The notes below the pieces were generated by a model that ran no database searches, was not told the DNA's origin, and saw only the letters and a program-made list of their open reading frames with translations. A program made the position numbers and the translations under genes. 64,000 nucleotides of DNA from Bacteroidota bacterium (GTDB taxonomy: Bacteria; Bacteroidota; Bacteroidia; JAHEXY01), in assembly GCA_023251875.1 (NCBI GenBank), contig JAHEXY010000001.1, positions 372,001 to 436,000 of the forward strand. The letters are read 5' to 3'. Shown in pieces: positions 24,367 through 32,269 of the stretch (its first letter is position 1; each line of letters starts with the position of its first letter).

Positions 24367-26664
24367 ATGAGATTTCTTTACCTAAAATATCCACATTTAA
24401 GAAGGTTAATTTTCTTTTTTCCTTTTCAACTGATTGTTGTATTGATCAGAAACAATCACTTGTTGCTAACATTTTGGCTTATTTTGTTTGGCTTTGTTAC
24501 CGGAAACCTCTCTGTTAAATACGGTTTACCTTATTTATTTTTAGATCCGGAGTATTTAAATGATGTTGGCTTTTGGTCTTATTTTATTTTAGGATGTGCA
24601 CTTGGAGGATTTATTATGGCTTTTAACATTGCCAGTTACCTCCGAAATTCATATCATTTTCCCTTTATTGCCACTGTTAATAGGCCATTTTTAAAATATA
24701 GTCTCAATAATTTTATAGTACCTGCTATTTTTTTAATCGTATATTATTCTCAAATTATTCTATTTCAATCTAAATATGAATTTAAATCCATCTCAGAAAT
24801 CTTACTTGAAAGCTCGGGTATTTTAGTGGGGATGTTTTTATTTCTAGCAATCTCTTATGTGTATTTCTTTTCAACCAATAAAAACGTATTTCATTTATTT
24901 GGCGTTAGTGTAAACCCTGAAGACAAAACCTTATTAAGTAAGCATGATGATGATACGCATGAAGAAGTTCCTAAGGGATCTCCTTGGAAAGCTATTGATA
25001 CTTCTCAACTTAAAACCAGGCAATGGCATATTGAAACTTACTTAAGCAACATCCATAAAATAAGATTGGCAAGAGGTTATGAGCATTATGAAGAAGATAT
25101 TTTAAAAAAAGTAATGAATCAAAATCATTACAATGCTGCTAAGTTTCAAATCGTTTTATTTTTGTCCATTTTAGCACTTTCTTTTTTGAGAGGTTTTGAA
25201 GCCTTTAATTTACCTGCCGGAGCAAGTGTGTTGATGATATTTACTATGTTTTTAATGATTGTAAGTGCTATTCAATCTTGGACAAAAGGATGGTCGAGTT
25301 TAGTATTTATAATCATTCTACTCTCCATGAATTGTCTTTCTAAGTATGAATTTTTTAATTCAACGGATAAAGCTTATGGACTTAATTATACCGGAAAAAA
25401 AGCCATGTATCAACTTGATTCGCTTAATGCTGTAAATGAAAATATGAACATGACCAATCAAGATCTTGAAACAGGTATCGAAATTTTAAACAAGTGGAAA
25501 GCAAAGAATCAAGATCCTACTAATATTTCTGAGAAACCCTTGATGGTAATTGTAAACACGAGCGGAGGAGGCTTGCGTTCTGCTCTTTGGACATTTAAAA
25601 CCCTACAAGTGGCAGATAGTGCTACCAACGGACAATTATTTAAACATACCGAATTAATTACAGGAGCTTCGGGAGGAATGATTGGTGCCAGTTATTTTAG
25701 AGAATTGGGTTTAGAAAAGGATCAAGGTAAAATAGACAATTTATACGACTCTAAATATTCAACCAATATTTCAAAAGATATTTTAAACCCGGTAGCATTT
25801 AGTTTAGCCATTCATGATTTTTTTGTAGGATTTCAAAATGTAGAAATTGGGCACTATTCTTATCCCAAAGACCGTGCTTATGCTTTCGAAAATCAATTGA
25901 ATAAAAATACGGAGTTTGTAATGGATAAATCTTTAAAAGATTATCAAGGCCCAGAAGCAGATGCAAAAATCCCTATGATGGTAGTATCTCCTACGATTGT
26001 TAATGATGGCAGAAGGCTAATTATTTCATCAACAGCAGCATCTTACCTTACTAATCCATTGCCTAAACAGCAAATATCTGCCGATATTAATATGGAAGAA
26101 ATTGAGTTTTTACGATTCTTTAAAGATCAAGATGCAGAAAATATGAAATTTACTACTGCATTGCGCATGAATTCAACTTTCCCCTATATTACCCCTAATG
26201 TAAATTTACCAAGTGAACCAGTAATGCAAGTAATGGATGCCGGTTTAAGAGATAATTATGGTTTAAAAACTACCATTAAATATCTTTATTCTTTTCGTGA
26301 TTGGATAACACTGAATACTAGTGGAGTGGTTATTTTACAAATTATGGATAGGAATAAAAGATTAGATATTGATGATACTCCTATCCCAAGTACTTTTGAT
26401 AAATTGGTAACACCCCTTGGAAGTATTTATGACAACATGTTCAACATACAAGATTTTACAAACGATCAATTGATTCAATACGCAAGTTTATGGTTTAATG
26501 GGCGTGTTCAAGTACTAACCTTTGAATTACCCAATAAAGTGCCCAATAAAATTTCCTTGAGTTGGCATTTAACCTCAAAAGAGAAACAACAAATATTACA
26601 TTCTGTTAATTTACCCCATAATCAAGCTGCATTAAAAGAATTAAAGAGATTATTGGAAGAATAA
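24367..26664 (+). CDS. Polytopic membrane protein with C-terminal patatin-like phospholipase domain
   Basis: 765 aa. The first 320 residues hold about seven membrane helices (for example LLLTFWLILFGFVTG, FWSYFILGCALGGFIMAF, VLMIFTMFLMIVSAI) with a charged loop between the fourth and fifth. The C-terminal half is patatin-like: glycine-rich oxyanion motif SGGGLR (399-404), nucleophile elbow GASGG with Ser435, and the partner Asp in MDAGLRDNYG (Asp624; DGG/A type). So a membrane-anchored lipid acyl hydrolase is inferred. The gene is divergent from bamD. Substrate unknown; the catalytic dyad is intact. Confidence 0.88.
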   Translation: MRFLYLKYPHLRRLIFFFPFQLIVVLIRNNHLLLTFWLILFGFVTGNLSVKYGLPYLFLDPEYLNDVGFWSYFILGCALGGFIMAFNIASYLRNSYHFPFIATVNRPFLKYSLNNFIVPAIFLIVYYSQIILFQSKYEFKSISEILLESSGILVGMFLFLAISYVYFFSTNKNVFHLFGVSVNPEDKTLLSKHDDDTHEEVPKGSPWKAIDTSQLKTRQWHIETYLSNIHKIRLARGYEHYEEDILKKVMNQNHYNAAKFQIVLFLSILALSFLRGFEAFNLPAGASVLMIFTMFLMIVSAIQSWTKGWSSLVFIIILLSMNCLSKYEFFNSTDKAYGLNYTGKKAMYQLDSLNAVNENMNMTNQDLETGIEILNKWKAKNQDPTNISEKPLMVIVNTSGGGLRSALWTFKTLQVADSATNGQLFKHTELITGASGGMIGASYFRELGLEKDQGKIDNLYDSKYSTNISKDILNPVAFSLAIHDFFVGFQNVEIGHYSYPKDRAYAFENQLNKNTEFVMDKSLKDYQGPEADAKIPMMVVSPTIVNDGRRLIISSTAASYLTNPLPKQQISADINMEEIEFLRFFKDQDAENMKFTTALRMNSTFPYITPNVNLPSEPVMQVMDAGLRDNYGLKTTIKYLYSFRDWITLNTSGVVILQIMDRNKRLDIDDTPIPSTFDKLVTPLGSIYDNMFNIQDFTNDQLIQYASLWFNGRVQVLTFELPNKVPNKISLSWHLTSKEKQQILHSVNLPHNQAALKELKRLLEE

Positions 26665-26735
26665 AATAATTAAATTTTAAGATGTCCATTTTTTGAAAAA
26701 ACACTAACAAGAGCCTAAAATATATCCATTAGCAT

Positions 26736-26743
26736 TATCTTTG
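26736..26743 (+). promoter_or_regulatory. Putative -7 box of the wbqC-like gene
   Basis: TATCTTTG, a full TAnnTTTG match, 28 nt before the ATG at 26772. No -33 TTG at 19-21 bp, so moderate support only. Confidence 0.4.
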
Positions 26744-26771
26744 ATTTTTTTCAGTAAAATTCAATTATTGT

Positions 26772-27537
26772 ATGTCATCGGATCATAAAAATATATTATT
26801 ATCTACTTGTTATTTAGCGCCAATAAATTATTATTCTTTGCTAATACAAAAGAGGGAAGCAATAGTAGAACAATACGAACACTTCCGCAAACAAACCTAT
26901 CGTAACCGTGCTAATATTTATGGCCCAAATGGTTTGCATCCTATTATTATTCCTGTGCGCTATAAAAATCATACGCCCATAAAAGATGTGCTTATTGCTT
27001 ATGATTATGACTGGCAATTGTTGCATTGGAAAACATTAGAATCTGCTTATAGAAAATCTCCTTATTTTGAATTCTATGAAAGTGATTTACTTCCCTTTTA
27101 TGAAAAACGTTTTGAATTTTTATTGGAATTTAATCAAGCCATTCAAGAAAAAATAGTAGAATTGCTTGGTGTGAAAATTAATTTTCAACTGACATCTTCT
27201 TATGTTGCAAACATAGAAATAATGAAATTTACACAAACTATTATGGAAAAAACATTAGATTTATTCGGTGCAAAAACTAATGTTCAACTTCCCTCATCTT
27301 ATGTAGCAAACTCAGATGGTCTGGATGATTTTCGAGAAGCATTTCATCCTAAAGTTGTTTTTAATTCCCTCTCCAAAGGGAGAGAGCCTGTTTCAAACTT
27401 ATTTCGAGAGGCTGGGGGGGGGGGCCTACCAGCAAGTCTTTGGAAATAAATTTGGTTTTCTTCCCAACCTAAGTATTATTGATTTGCTTTTTAATTTAGG
27501 TCCGCAAGCGATAGAATATTTGCAAGATTTTAGATAA
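26772..27537 (+). CDS. WbqC family protein, frame broken at an 11-G tract
   Basis: The N-terminal part (26772 to about 27413) is WbqC-like: LLSTCYLAPINYYSLL, YRNRANIYGPNGLHPIIIPV, WKTLESAYRKSPYFEFYE. The family's conserved C-terminus (AYQQVFGNKFGFLPNLSIIDLLFN, ending at 27537) is in another frame. The present frame ends early at 27449 (GGGGLPASLWK). The switch point is a run of 11 G at 27414-27424; one G fewer would join the frames. Just before it lies a CCCTCTCC-type repeat translated as NSLSKGREPVSNLF. A 99-bp tandem duplication (27147-27344) precedes that. WbqC-like proteins are associated with surface polysaccharide loci. It may be a pseudogene, a sequence error, or a slippage-switched gene. 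Confidence 0.85.
27147..27344 (+). repeat. 99-bp in-frame tandem duplication in the wbqC-like gene
   Basis: Two 33-codon units (27147-27245 and 27246-27344). Unit one opens EKIVELLGVKINFQL, unit two EKTLDLFGAKTNVQL, and both continue to SSYVAN. 14 of the first 22 residues agree. Only one such segment is expected in the family. Confidence 0.8.
27365..27424 (+). repeat. CCCTCTCC-type repeat, copy 3, inside the wbqC-like gene, ending in G11
   Basis: CCCTCTCCAAAGGGAGAG, then a TTTCAAACTTATTTCGAGAG segment like that of the copy at 40132-40188, then GGCT and eleven G. The G run corresponds to the GGCTGGGGTGAGG end of other copies. Confidence 0.8.
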
Positions 27538-27540
27538 AAC

Positions 27541-27577
27541 TCCTCCCTCTCCCAAAGGGAGAGGGTTGGGGTGAGGA
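27541..27577. repeat. CCCTCTCC-type palindromic repeat, copy 4
   Basis: CCCTCTCCCAAAGGGAGAGGG followed by TTGGGGTGAGG, immediately after the wbqC stop. The most complete copy and a good family reference. Confidence 0.85.
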
Positions 27578-27641
27578 CCATTTGCTTTTCCCCGATATAA
27601 ATCACATATTTATACTTCTTCTTAACCTAAAAAAAAATGCT

Positions 27642-28697
27642 ATGAAAAATTTATTCCTTACACTTATTATTTTATTATCAATTGGCTTAGTTTACACTTC
27701 TTGCAAAAAGAAAGTAAAAGGATGTACTGATTCCACTTCTTTAAATTATAATTCAGAAGCTACCGAAGATGATGGAACTTGTGAATATTACAATGGAAGC
27801 CAAAGCCAAGCAAATTCAATAACGGGAAGTACATCAGGCATAACAGAAGATATGACTATTTATACTTTTGTTGCCGGAGAAGGAGAGTCAGATGATTTAA
27901 GTAATAAAACCAATTCAAATGATTCTACAACAATTCCTAGCTGTGCAAGTATTTCTCTTGATAGCCAAGGCCCAAATATTTGGCCTAAAACATTAACCAT
28001 CGATTTTGGCACAAATGGCTGTGAATGTTTTGATGGAAAAACTCGAAAAGGAAAAATAATGGCAAAATTTACAGGCTTTTGGAAAACCCATTCAGATGGA
28101 GATAGCATCATTGTAACCTTTGATAATTATTATATAGGGGATACAATGGTTACCGGCACTCGTTATTTTTGGGCCGAAGATTATGTTACAATAACCGGTA
28201 TTTTAAAAGTGGGGTATAAGGCAGAAAATGCTTCTTTAATTTATCCCAATAACGGAGGTACCATTAGTTGGAATGTGCAAGGTACATACACCATTACAGG
28301 ACTCACTACACCTACTGATATTTCAGATGATGAAATGGATTTAAATCTTTCCGGCTCTATTACCGCTATTAATGGAGATACATATTCTGTTGCTACTACT
28401 TCTGATCTTATTACAAAAATAGATTGCATTGATGATTGTATTTTTATTGGCGGCACGTTTGAGGCTTCATCAGCGGTTACCTCTGATACAACATTTTCTT
28501 ATAAAGGAGTTTCTTATTCGTATAATTTAAAAACTACTACAACTCTTAGTTTTGATTTTGGAGACGGTAGCGATTGCGATGAATTATTTGATGTAAGTAC
28601 AGAAGTAAAAGTTGAAAATCTTACCAATAGTTCTGTATTATATGACGATACTTATACTCCTGTTGAATATAGTTGTAGTGCCTTGGATAGTTTATAA
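27642..28697 (+). CDS. Secreted lipoprotein of unknown function
   Basis: 351 aa from the ATG at 27642, which starts the signal peptide MKNLFLTLIILLSIGLVYTSC with a lipobox Cys21. A frame from 27582 adds 20 unrelated residues and is rejected. After the lipid anchor comes GCTDSTSLNYNSEATEDDGTCEY, a short cysteine-containing motif frequent in Bacteroidota surface proteins. The rest (about 60-350) is beta-rich, Thr/Ser/Asp-rich, with paired cysteines (GCECFDGKTRKG; DCIDDCIFIGGTFE). Flanked by CCCTCTCC-type repeats on both sides. Probably an outer-membrane-anchored lipoprotein; no enzyme motif seen. Confidence 0.8.
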   Translation: MKNLFLTLIILLSIGLVYTSCKKKVKGCTDSTSLNYNSEATEDDGTCEYYNGSQSQANSITGSTSGITEDMTIYTFVAGEGESDDLSNKTNSNDSTTIPSCASISLDSQGPNIWPKTLTIDFGTNGCECFDGKTRKGKIMAKFTGFWKTHSDGDSIIVTFDNYYIGDTMVTGTRYFWAEDYVTITGILKVGYKAENASLIYPNNGGTISWNVQGTYTITGLTTPTDISDDEMDLNLSGSITAINGDTYSVATTSDLITKIDCIDDCIFIGGTFEASSAVTSDTTFSYKGVSYSYNLKTTTTLSFDFGDGSDCDELFDVSTEVKVENLTNSSVLYDDTYTPVEYSCSALDSL

Positions 28698-28734
28698 CCC
28701 CTCTCCAGCTCTCCCCAAAGGGGAGAGGGTTTGG
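28698..28734. repeat. CCCTCTCC-type palindromic repeat, copy 5
   Basis: CCCCTCTCC-AG-CTCTCCCC...GGGGAGAGGG, directly after the lipoprotein stop (28697). It has a doubled left arm and could serve as a terminator-like hairpin. Confidence 0.75.
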
Positions 28735-28834
28735 CCTCTGCAACTTGTAAGGAAATATGTAATTTTACAGATAGAATGAAAATAAAGCTTAAGAAATAAT
28801 TTATAATATTGCTAAATTTGCTATAAAAAACCAG

Positions 28835-28867
28835 TTCCCTCTCCTTCGGAGAGGGTTAGGGAGAGGT
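28835..28867. repeat. CCCTCTCC-type palindromic repeat, copy 6, abutting recN
   Basis: CCCTCTCCTTCGGAGAGGG followed by TTAGGGAGAGG, ending 2-3 bp before the recN ATG. The GGGAGAGG part sits where the ribosome binding site should be, so a repeat appears to supply the recN leader. Confidence 0.8.
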
Positions 28868-28869
28868 AT

Positions 28870-30534
28870 ATGCTAAAACATTTAACCATACAAAACTATG
28901 CTCTCATTGAGCAACTCGATATTGATCTTGAAAAAGGCTTGTCTATAATTACAGGAGAAACCGGTGCCGGAAAATCAATTGTATTAGGGGCATTGGCACT
29001 ATTAACTGGTCAACGAGCAGATGTAAAATCATTAAAAAATCTAGAGCAAAAATGTATTGTTGAGGGTAGTTTTCAAATTAATCAATACAAGCTTCAAGAT
29101 TTTTTTGAAAAAGAAAATCTTGATTATGATGACCAAACTATCATTCGCAGAGAAATTTTACCCAATGGTAAATCACGAGCATTTATTAATGATACCCCTG
29201 CTTCATTAAGTCAATTAAAAGAATTAGGATTTTCTTTGATTGATATACATTCACAGCATCAAACCTTAGAACTAAACACCTCTACTTTTCAACTTTCTGT
29301 AATAGATGCTATTGCCAATCATCAAGATTTATTACAAGAATATACATGGGGATTTAAGTTATACAAACAAATACAAGAACAATTACGAGAACTGATTGAA
29401 CAAGAAAAACAAATAAAAAAGGATTACGATTATTTTAAATTTCAATTTACGGAATTAGATGAAGCTAATTTAAAACCTGCAGAACAAGAAGCATTGGAAC
29501 AAGAAGTAAAAACCATGACCAATGCCGAAGAAATAAAATTAAAACTTACACAAGCTTGTAATACAATTGAAAATGGAGATACTAATTTAATAAGTGAAAT
29601 TAGCACCATTAGTAAATCCATAAAATCAGTTAGTGCATATCATGCCGGACTTGAAGAAATATTCAAACGCATAGAAAGCCTTACCATTGAATTAAGAGAT
29701 GTTTCTGCTGAGTTAGCTACTATTGAAGAAAAAGTATTGTATGACACTAACCGAATAGAAGCCATTAACCAAAGGCTTGATATTATTTATGGCTTGCAAC
29801 ACAAACATCAAGCAAATACCATTGATGAGCTTATTACCATTAAAAATTCTTTAGAAGCAAAATTAAATAATGCTTCTTCATTAGAAAATCAAATTTCAGA
29901 ATTACAATCAAAATTAGGCGCACAAGAAAATCAATTAAAAGAATGGGCGCATAAATTATCTCAGAATAGAAAAAAAGTAATTCCTCATTGTGAAAAGAAA
30001 GTAAAAGAAATTCTTGCCCTGCTTGGCATGCCTAACAGCGAATTAAAAATTAGTCAAGAAACAACCGAAGATGGCAAATTTACTTCAACCGGATTTGATA
30101 AAATATCCTTTCTTTTTTCTGCTAACAAAGGCAGTATTCATAGAGAAATTCATCAAGTTGCATCAGGAGGGGAAATGTCGCGATTAATGCTTGCCATAAA
30201 ATCTATATTGGCAACATCTAAATCAATGCCTACCATTATTTTTGATGAAATTGATACCGGTATTTCAGGCGAAACTGCCGATAAAATGGGTAAGCTAATA
30301 CGAGAAATGACTAAGCAAATGCAAGTAATTTGTATTACCCATTTGCCACAAATAGCCAGCAAAGCCAATAACCATTATTTTGTTTATAAGCTTACTGATA
30401 AAAAATCTACCACCTCATCTATTAAAAAATTAAGTACAGAAGAACAATTAAACGAAATTGCACGCATGTTAAGTGGCGAAAATTTATCTGCTGCCGCTTT
30501 GGAAAATGCAAAGGAGTTGCTACTGAATAATTAA
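28870..30534 (+). CDS. recN: DNA repair ATPase RecN
   Basis: 554 aa, standard length. SMC-like ATPase that acts at double-strand breaks. Walker A GETGAGKS is at residues 29-36, the ABC signature ASGGEMSRL at about 431-439 and Walker B IIFDEIDTGIS around 456-466 (D459-E460). Between them are coiled-coil arms (about 155-370, rich in E/Q/K). In many Bacteroidota recN follows porD; here it lies 7.6 kb away on the opposite strand, with patatin, wbqC-like and lipoprotein genes beyond bamD. It is convergent with the ankyrin island. Confidence 0.96.
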   Translation: MLKHLTIQNYALIEQLDIDLEKGLSIITGETGAGKSIVLGALALLTGQRADVKSLKNLEQKCIVEGSFQINQYKLQDFFEKENLDYDDQTIIRREILPNGKSRAFINDTPASLSQLKELGFSLIDIHSQHQTLELNTSTFQLSVIDAIANHQDLLQEYTWGFKLYKQIQEQLRELIEQEKQIKKDYDYFKFQFTELDEANLKPAEQEALEQEVKTMTNAEEIKLKLTQACNTIENGDTNLISEISTISKSIKSVSAYHAGLEEIFKRIESLTIELRDVSAELATIEEKVLYDTNRIEAINQRLDIIYGLQHKHQANTIDELITIKNSLEAKLNNASSLENQISELQSKLGAQENQLKEWAHKLSQNRKKVIPHCEKKVKEILALLGMPNSELKISQETTEDGKFTSTGFDKISFLFSANKGSIHREIHQVASGGEMSRLMLAIKSILATSKSMPTIIFDEIDTGISGETADKMGKLIREMTKQMQVICITHLPQIASKANNHYFVYKLTDKKSTTSSIKKLSTEEQLNEIARMLSGENLSAAALENAKELLLNN

Positions 30535-30562
30535 AATAAAAATTTGAATTGAAAATTTATAA

Positions 30563-31012
30563 TTAAATTTCTTTATTCACAACTTGATAATTCATAATTA
30601 TTTTTTCTATTTCAGTGTACCCGACTGTTTTTACAAATTCTATTAAGGGTATTCCGTTAATAGTTTTTGTGTTAATATCTGCTCCGTTTTCTAGGAGTAT
30701 TTTTACTGCCTGTATATTATTGTTTTCAATTGCTTGAAATAGATAATCGGCAATTTCTATATCTATGCCTCCATCTCCAAAAACATAAAGATCATAAGCA
30801 AAATAGGCTAAATAGGTTGTTTCATATTTTAAATCACAGCCATATTTAAGCAATAATTTAAAAGCATCTAAGTTTTTATATTCTAAGGCTAGCCTATCAG
30901 CCAATACATTATTCAAATCTTTTGAATTAGGGTCAGTTCCTTCAATTAAATATTGCTCAACTTTTTTATTGTCTCCTTTAGTAATTGCAGTAAAAATATT
31001 TTCTTGTTCCAT
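30563..31012 (-). CDS. Small ankyrin-repeat protein
   Basis: 149 aa, no signal peptide. Ankyrin-type repeats are visible: 'IFTAITKGDNKKVEQYLIEGTDPNSKD', 'DAFKLLLKYGCDL' and 'AVKILLENGADINTKTINGIPLIEFVK'. It closely parallels parts of the 655-aa ankyrin protein at 33140-35107: NKKVEQ[YL]LIEG, the LLENGADIN repeat and the LIEFVK...IIMNYQ ending versus LLEFVK...IIKDYQ. So the two are paralogues, with this one shortened. Binding partner unknown. Confidence 0.85.
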   Translation of the reverse strand: MEQENIFTAITKGDNKKVEQYLIEGTDPNSKDLNNVLADRLALEYKNLDAFKLLLKYGCDLKYETTYLAYFAYDLYVFGDGGIDIEIADYLFQAIENNNIQAVKILLENGADINTKTINGIPLIEFVKTVGYTEIEKIIMNYQVVNKEI

Positions 31013-31095
31013 ATTTCCTTTTAATTCGAATCCTGTTTTTATTTCAGCATAATCCAGTTCATAGTTAATTCTATAATACTTTCGTGTTTAAATTA

Positions 31096-31409
31096 TCAGG
31101 TACTAATTACTTCAATTGCGTTTAAAGGAAATTGCCATAATCCACAAATATTTAATGCTTCTCCTGTACGTAATCCGGCAAAAATTGAAGTTTCGTTTGT
31201 TCCGATACAATCAATATTTGTAAATCCTCTAGTTTCTGGAAGCCCTATATTTAGACTAGTCCATGTATCTCCATCATTAACTGATAAAAAAACACCATTA
31301 TTAGTTCCTGCCAAAAGTATTTGCAAGCAGCAGAAATAGATTTTTTTGTTGGCGTGTATTTATAAGCGCCAATAATTTCAAATTCTATAATTTGTTGGTT
31401 AGTTGTCAT
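31096..31409 (-). pseudogene. Fragment of a BNR/photosystem-II-stability-like repeat protein
   Basis: The frame 31326-31096 (76 aa) reads LLAGTNNGVFLSVNDGDTW, then TSLNIGLPETRG, later IFAGLRTGEALNICGLWQFPL. These are single BNR/beta-propeller blades normally repeated many times in long secreted proteins. It lacks a proper start (TTG only), a signal peptide and most blades. An overlapping frame from the ATG at 31409 (MTTNQQIIEFEIIGAYKYTPTKK..., 52 aa) runs into the same DNA out of frame. Together this looks like a deletion scar between two former genes in the ankyrin island. Confidence 0.6.
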
Positions 31410-31493
31410 AGTTTTTAGATATTGTCCGACTAAAATTTATTTTTCAGGATAGATATCCCAAAGAAAAACTTTAGTCGAACACTATTTATTTAA

Positions 31494-32258
31494 TTAGGTA
31501 AACTGTGAAATTTGTGTTACAATATTATGCTCAGGGCAGTAAAATAAAAAGTAAGTCCAGTCAACCCCATCGCACCAATTAGTTGCATAAATTTTACCAA
31601 TAAAATGCATTTCTTTTCCATCCGGATTTAATGGTGTTTCGGGACTTTGAGTCCAAGTGGCTTTGTGCCCAATATAGCAGCCATTAAATCTTCCATTTCT
31701 ATTTGAATAATTATTTTTTGAATTTAATTCATCAACTATTTTTTCGAATATTTTTTTCCATTCATAAGCCTCTGCAAAGTCATTCATTCCCTCTCCTACA
31801 TTATTCATAGTTGATATTTTCACCGGATAAAGTTCTACACCACCTTTAATGACATTTACTCCACCATCATTTACAAATCCATTGCCATAAGCAAAATTGT
31901 AAGTGCCTTCGTATATGTATTTGTTATCCTTTGTTAATTTAAAAGATACAGCTTGATGAAGTCCGTTTTCTTTAAATTTACCTATGATGTTTGTATCGTC
32001 TTCTATCTCATTATAAATAAAATGCACCTTGCCATTCCAATTCGGGTTGATGTATTTTAAATCTACACTAACTAAAGGCAAAAAATATTTAGCATTTTCT
32101 TCAATGTTATTTTCAAAAAGATCTTTTACATCAAGACCATTAATGGCATCTGTATGATTAGCTGATAATCTAGGGAGATGAATAATGACTTGATCCATAT
32201 TTATTCTATTTTCTTGTTGAACTTTTTGTTCATTTTCAGTTACTAAATTTGTTTCCAT
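31494..32258 (-). CDS. Unrecognised cytoplasmic protein
   Basis: 254 aa; no signal peptide, no membrane helix. I do not recognise the family. Visible features: a polar N-terminus rich in E/Q/N (1-25), 'QVIIHLPRLSANHTDAINGLDVKDLFENN' and 'YFLPLVSVDLKYINPNWNGKVHFIYNE'. The C-terminal half is rich in aromatic residues and contains 'GCYIGHKATWTQSPETPLNPDGKEMHFIGKIYATNWCDGVDWTYFLFYCPEHN' in part, with several Cys, His and Trp. The pattern 'PLVSVD-LKYINPNWNGKVHFIY' resembles DUF1963-type proteins, but only weakly. It lies between the ankyrin genes and a T9SS protein gene (11-bp gap to that gene), so may be co-transcribed. Confidence 0.65.
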   Translation of the reverse strand: METNLVTENEQKVQQENRINMDQVIIHLPRLSANHTDAINGLDVKDLFENNIEENAKYFLPLVSVDLKYINPNWNGKVHFIYNEIEDDTNIIGKFKENGLHQAVSFKLTKDNKYIYEGTYNFAYGNGFVNDGGVNVIKGGVELYPVKISTMNNVGEGMNDFAEAYEWKKIFEKIVDELNSKNNYSNRNGRFNGCYIGHKATWTQSPETPLNPDGKEMHFIGKIYATNWCDGVDWTYFLFYCPEHNIVTQISQFT

Positions 32259-32269
32259 GGTAATTTAAT

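Noticed and set aside
27316-27537. Separate 73-aa gene after the wbqC-like gene
   Set aside because: Its residues FGNKFGFLPNLSIIDLLFN are the expected C-terminus of WbqC; it is the same gene in a shifted frame.
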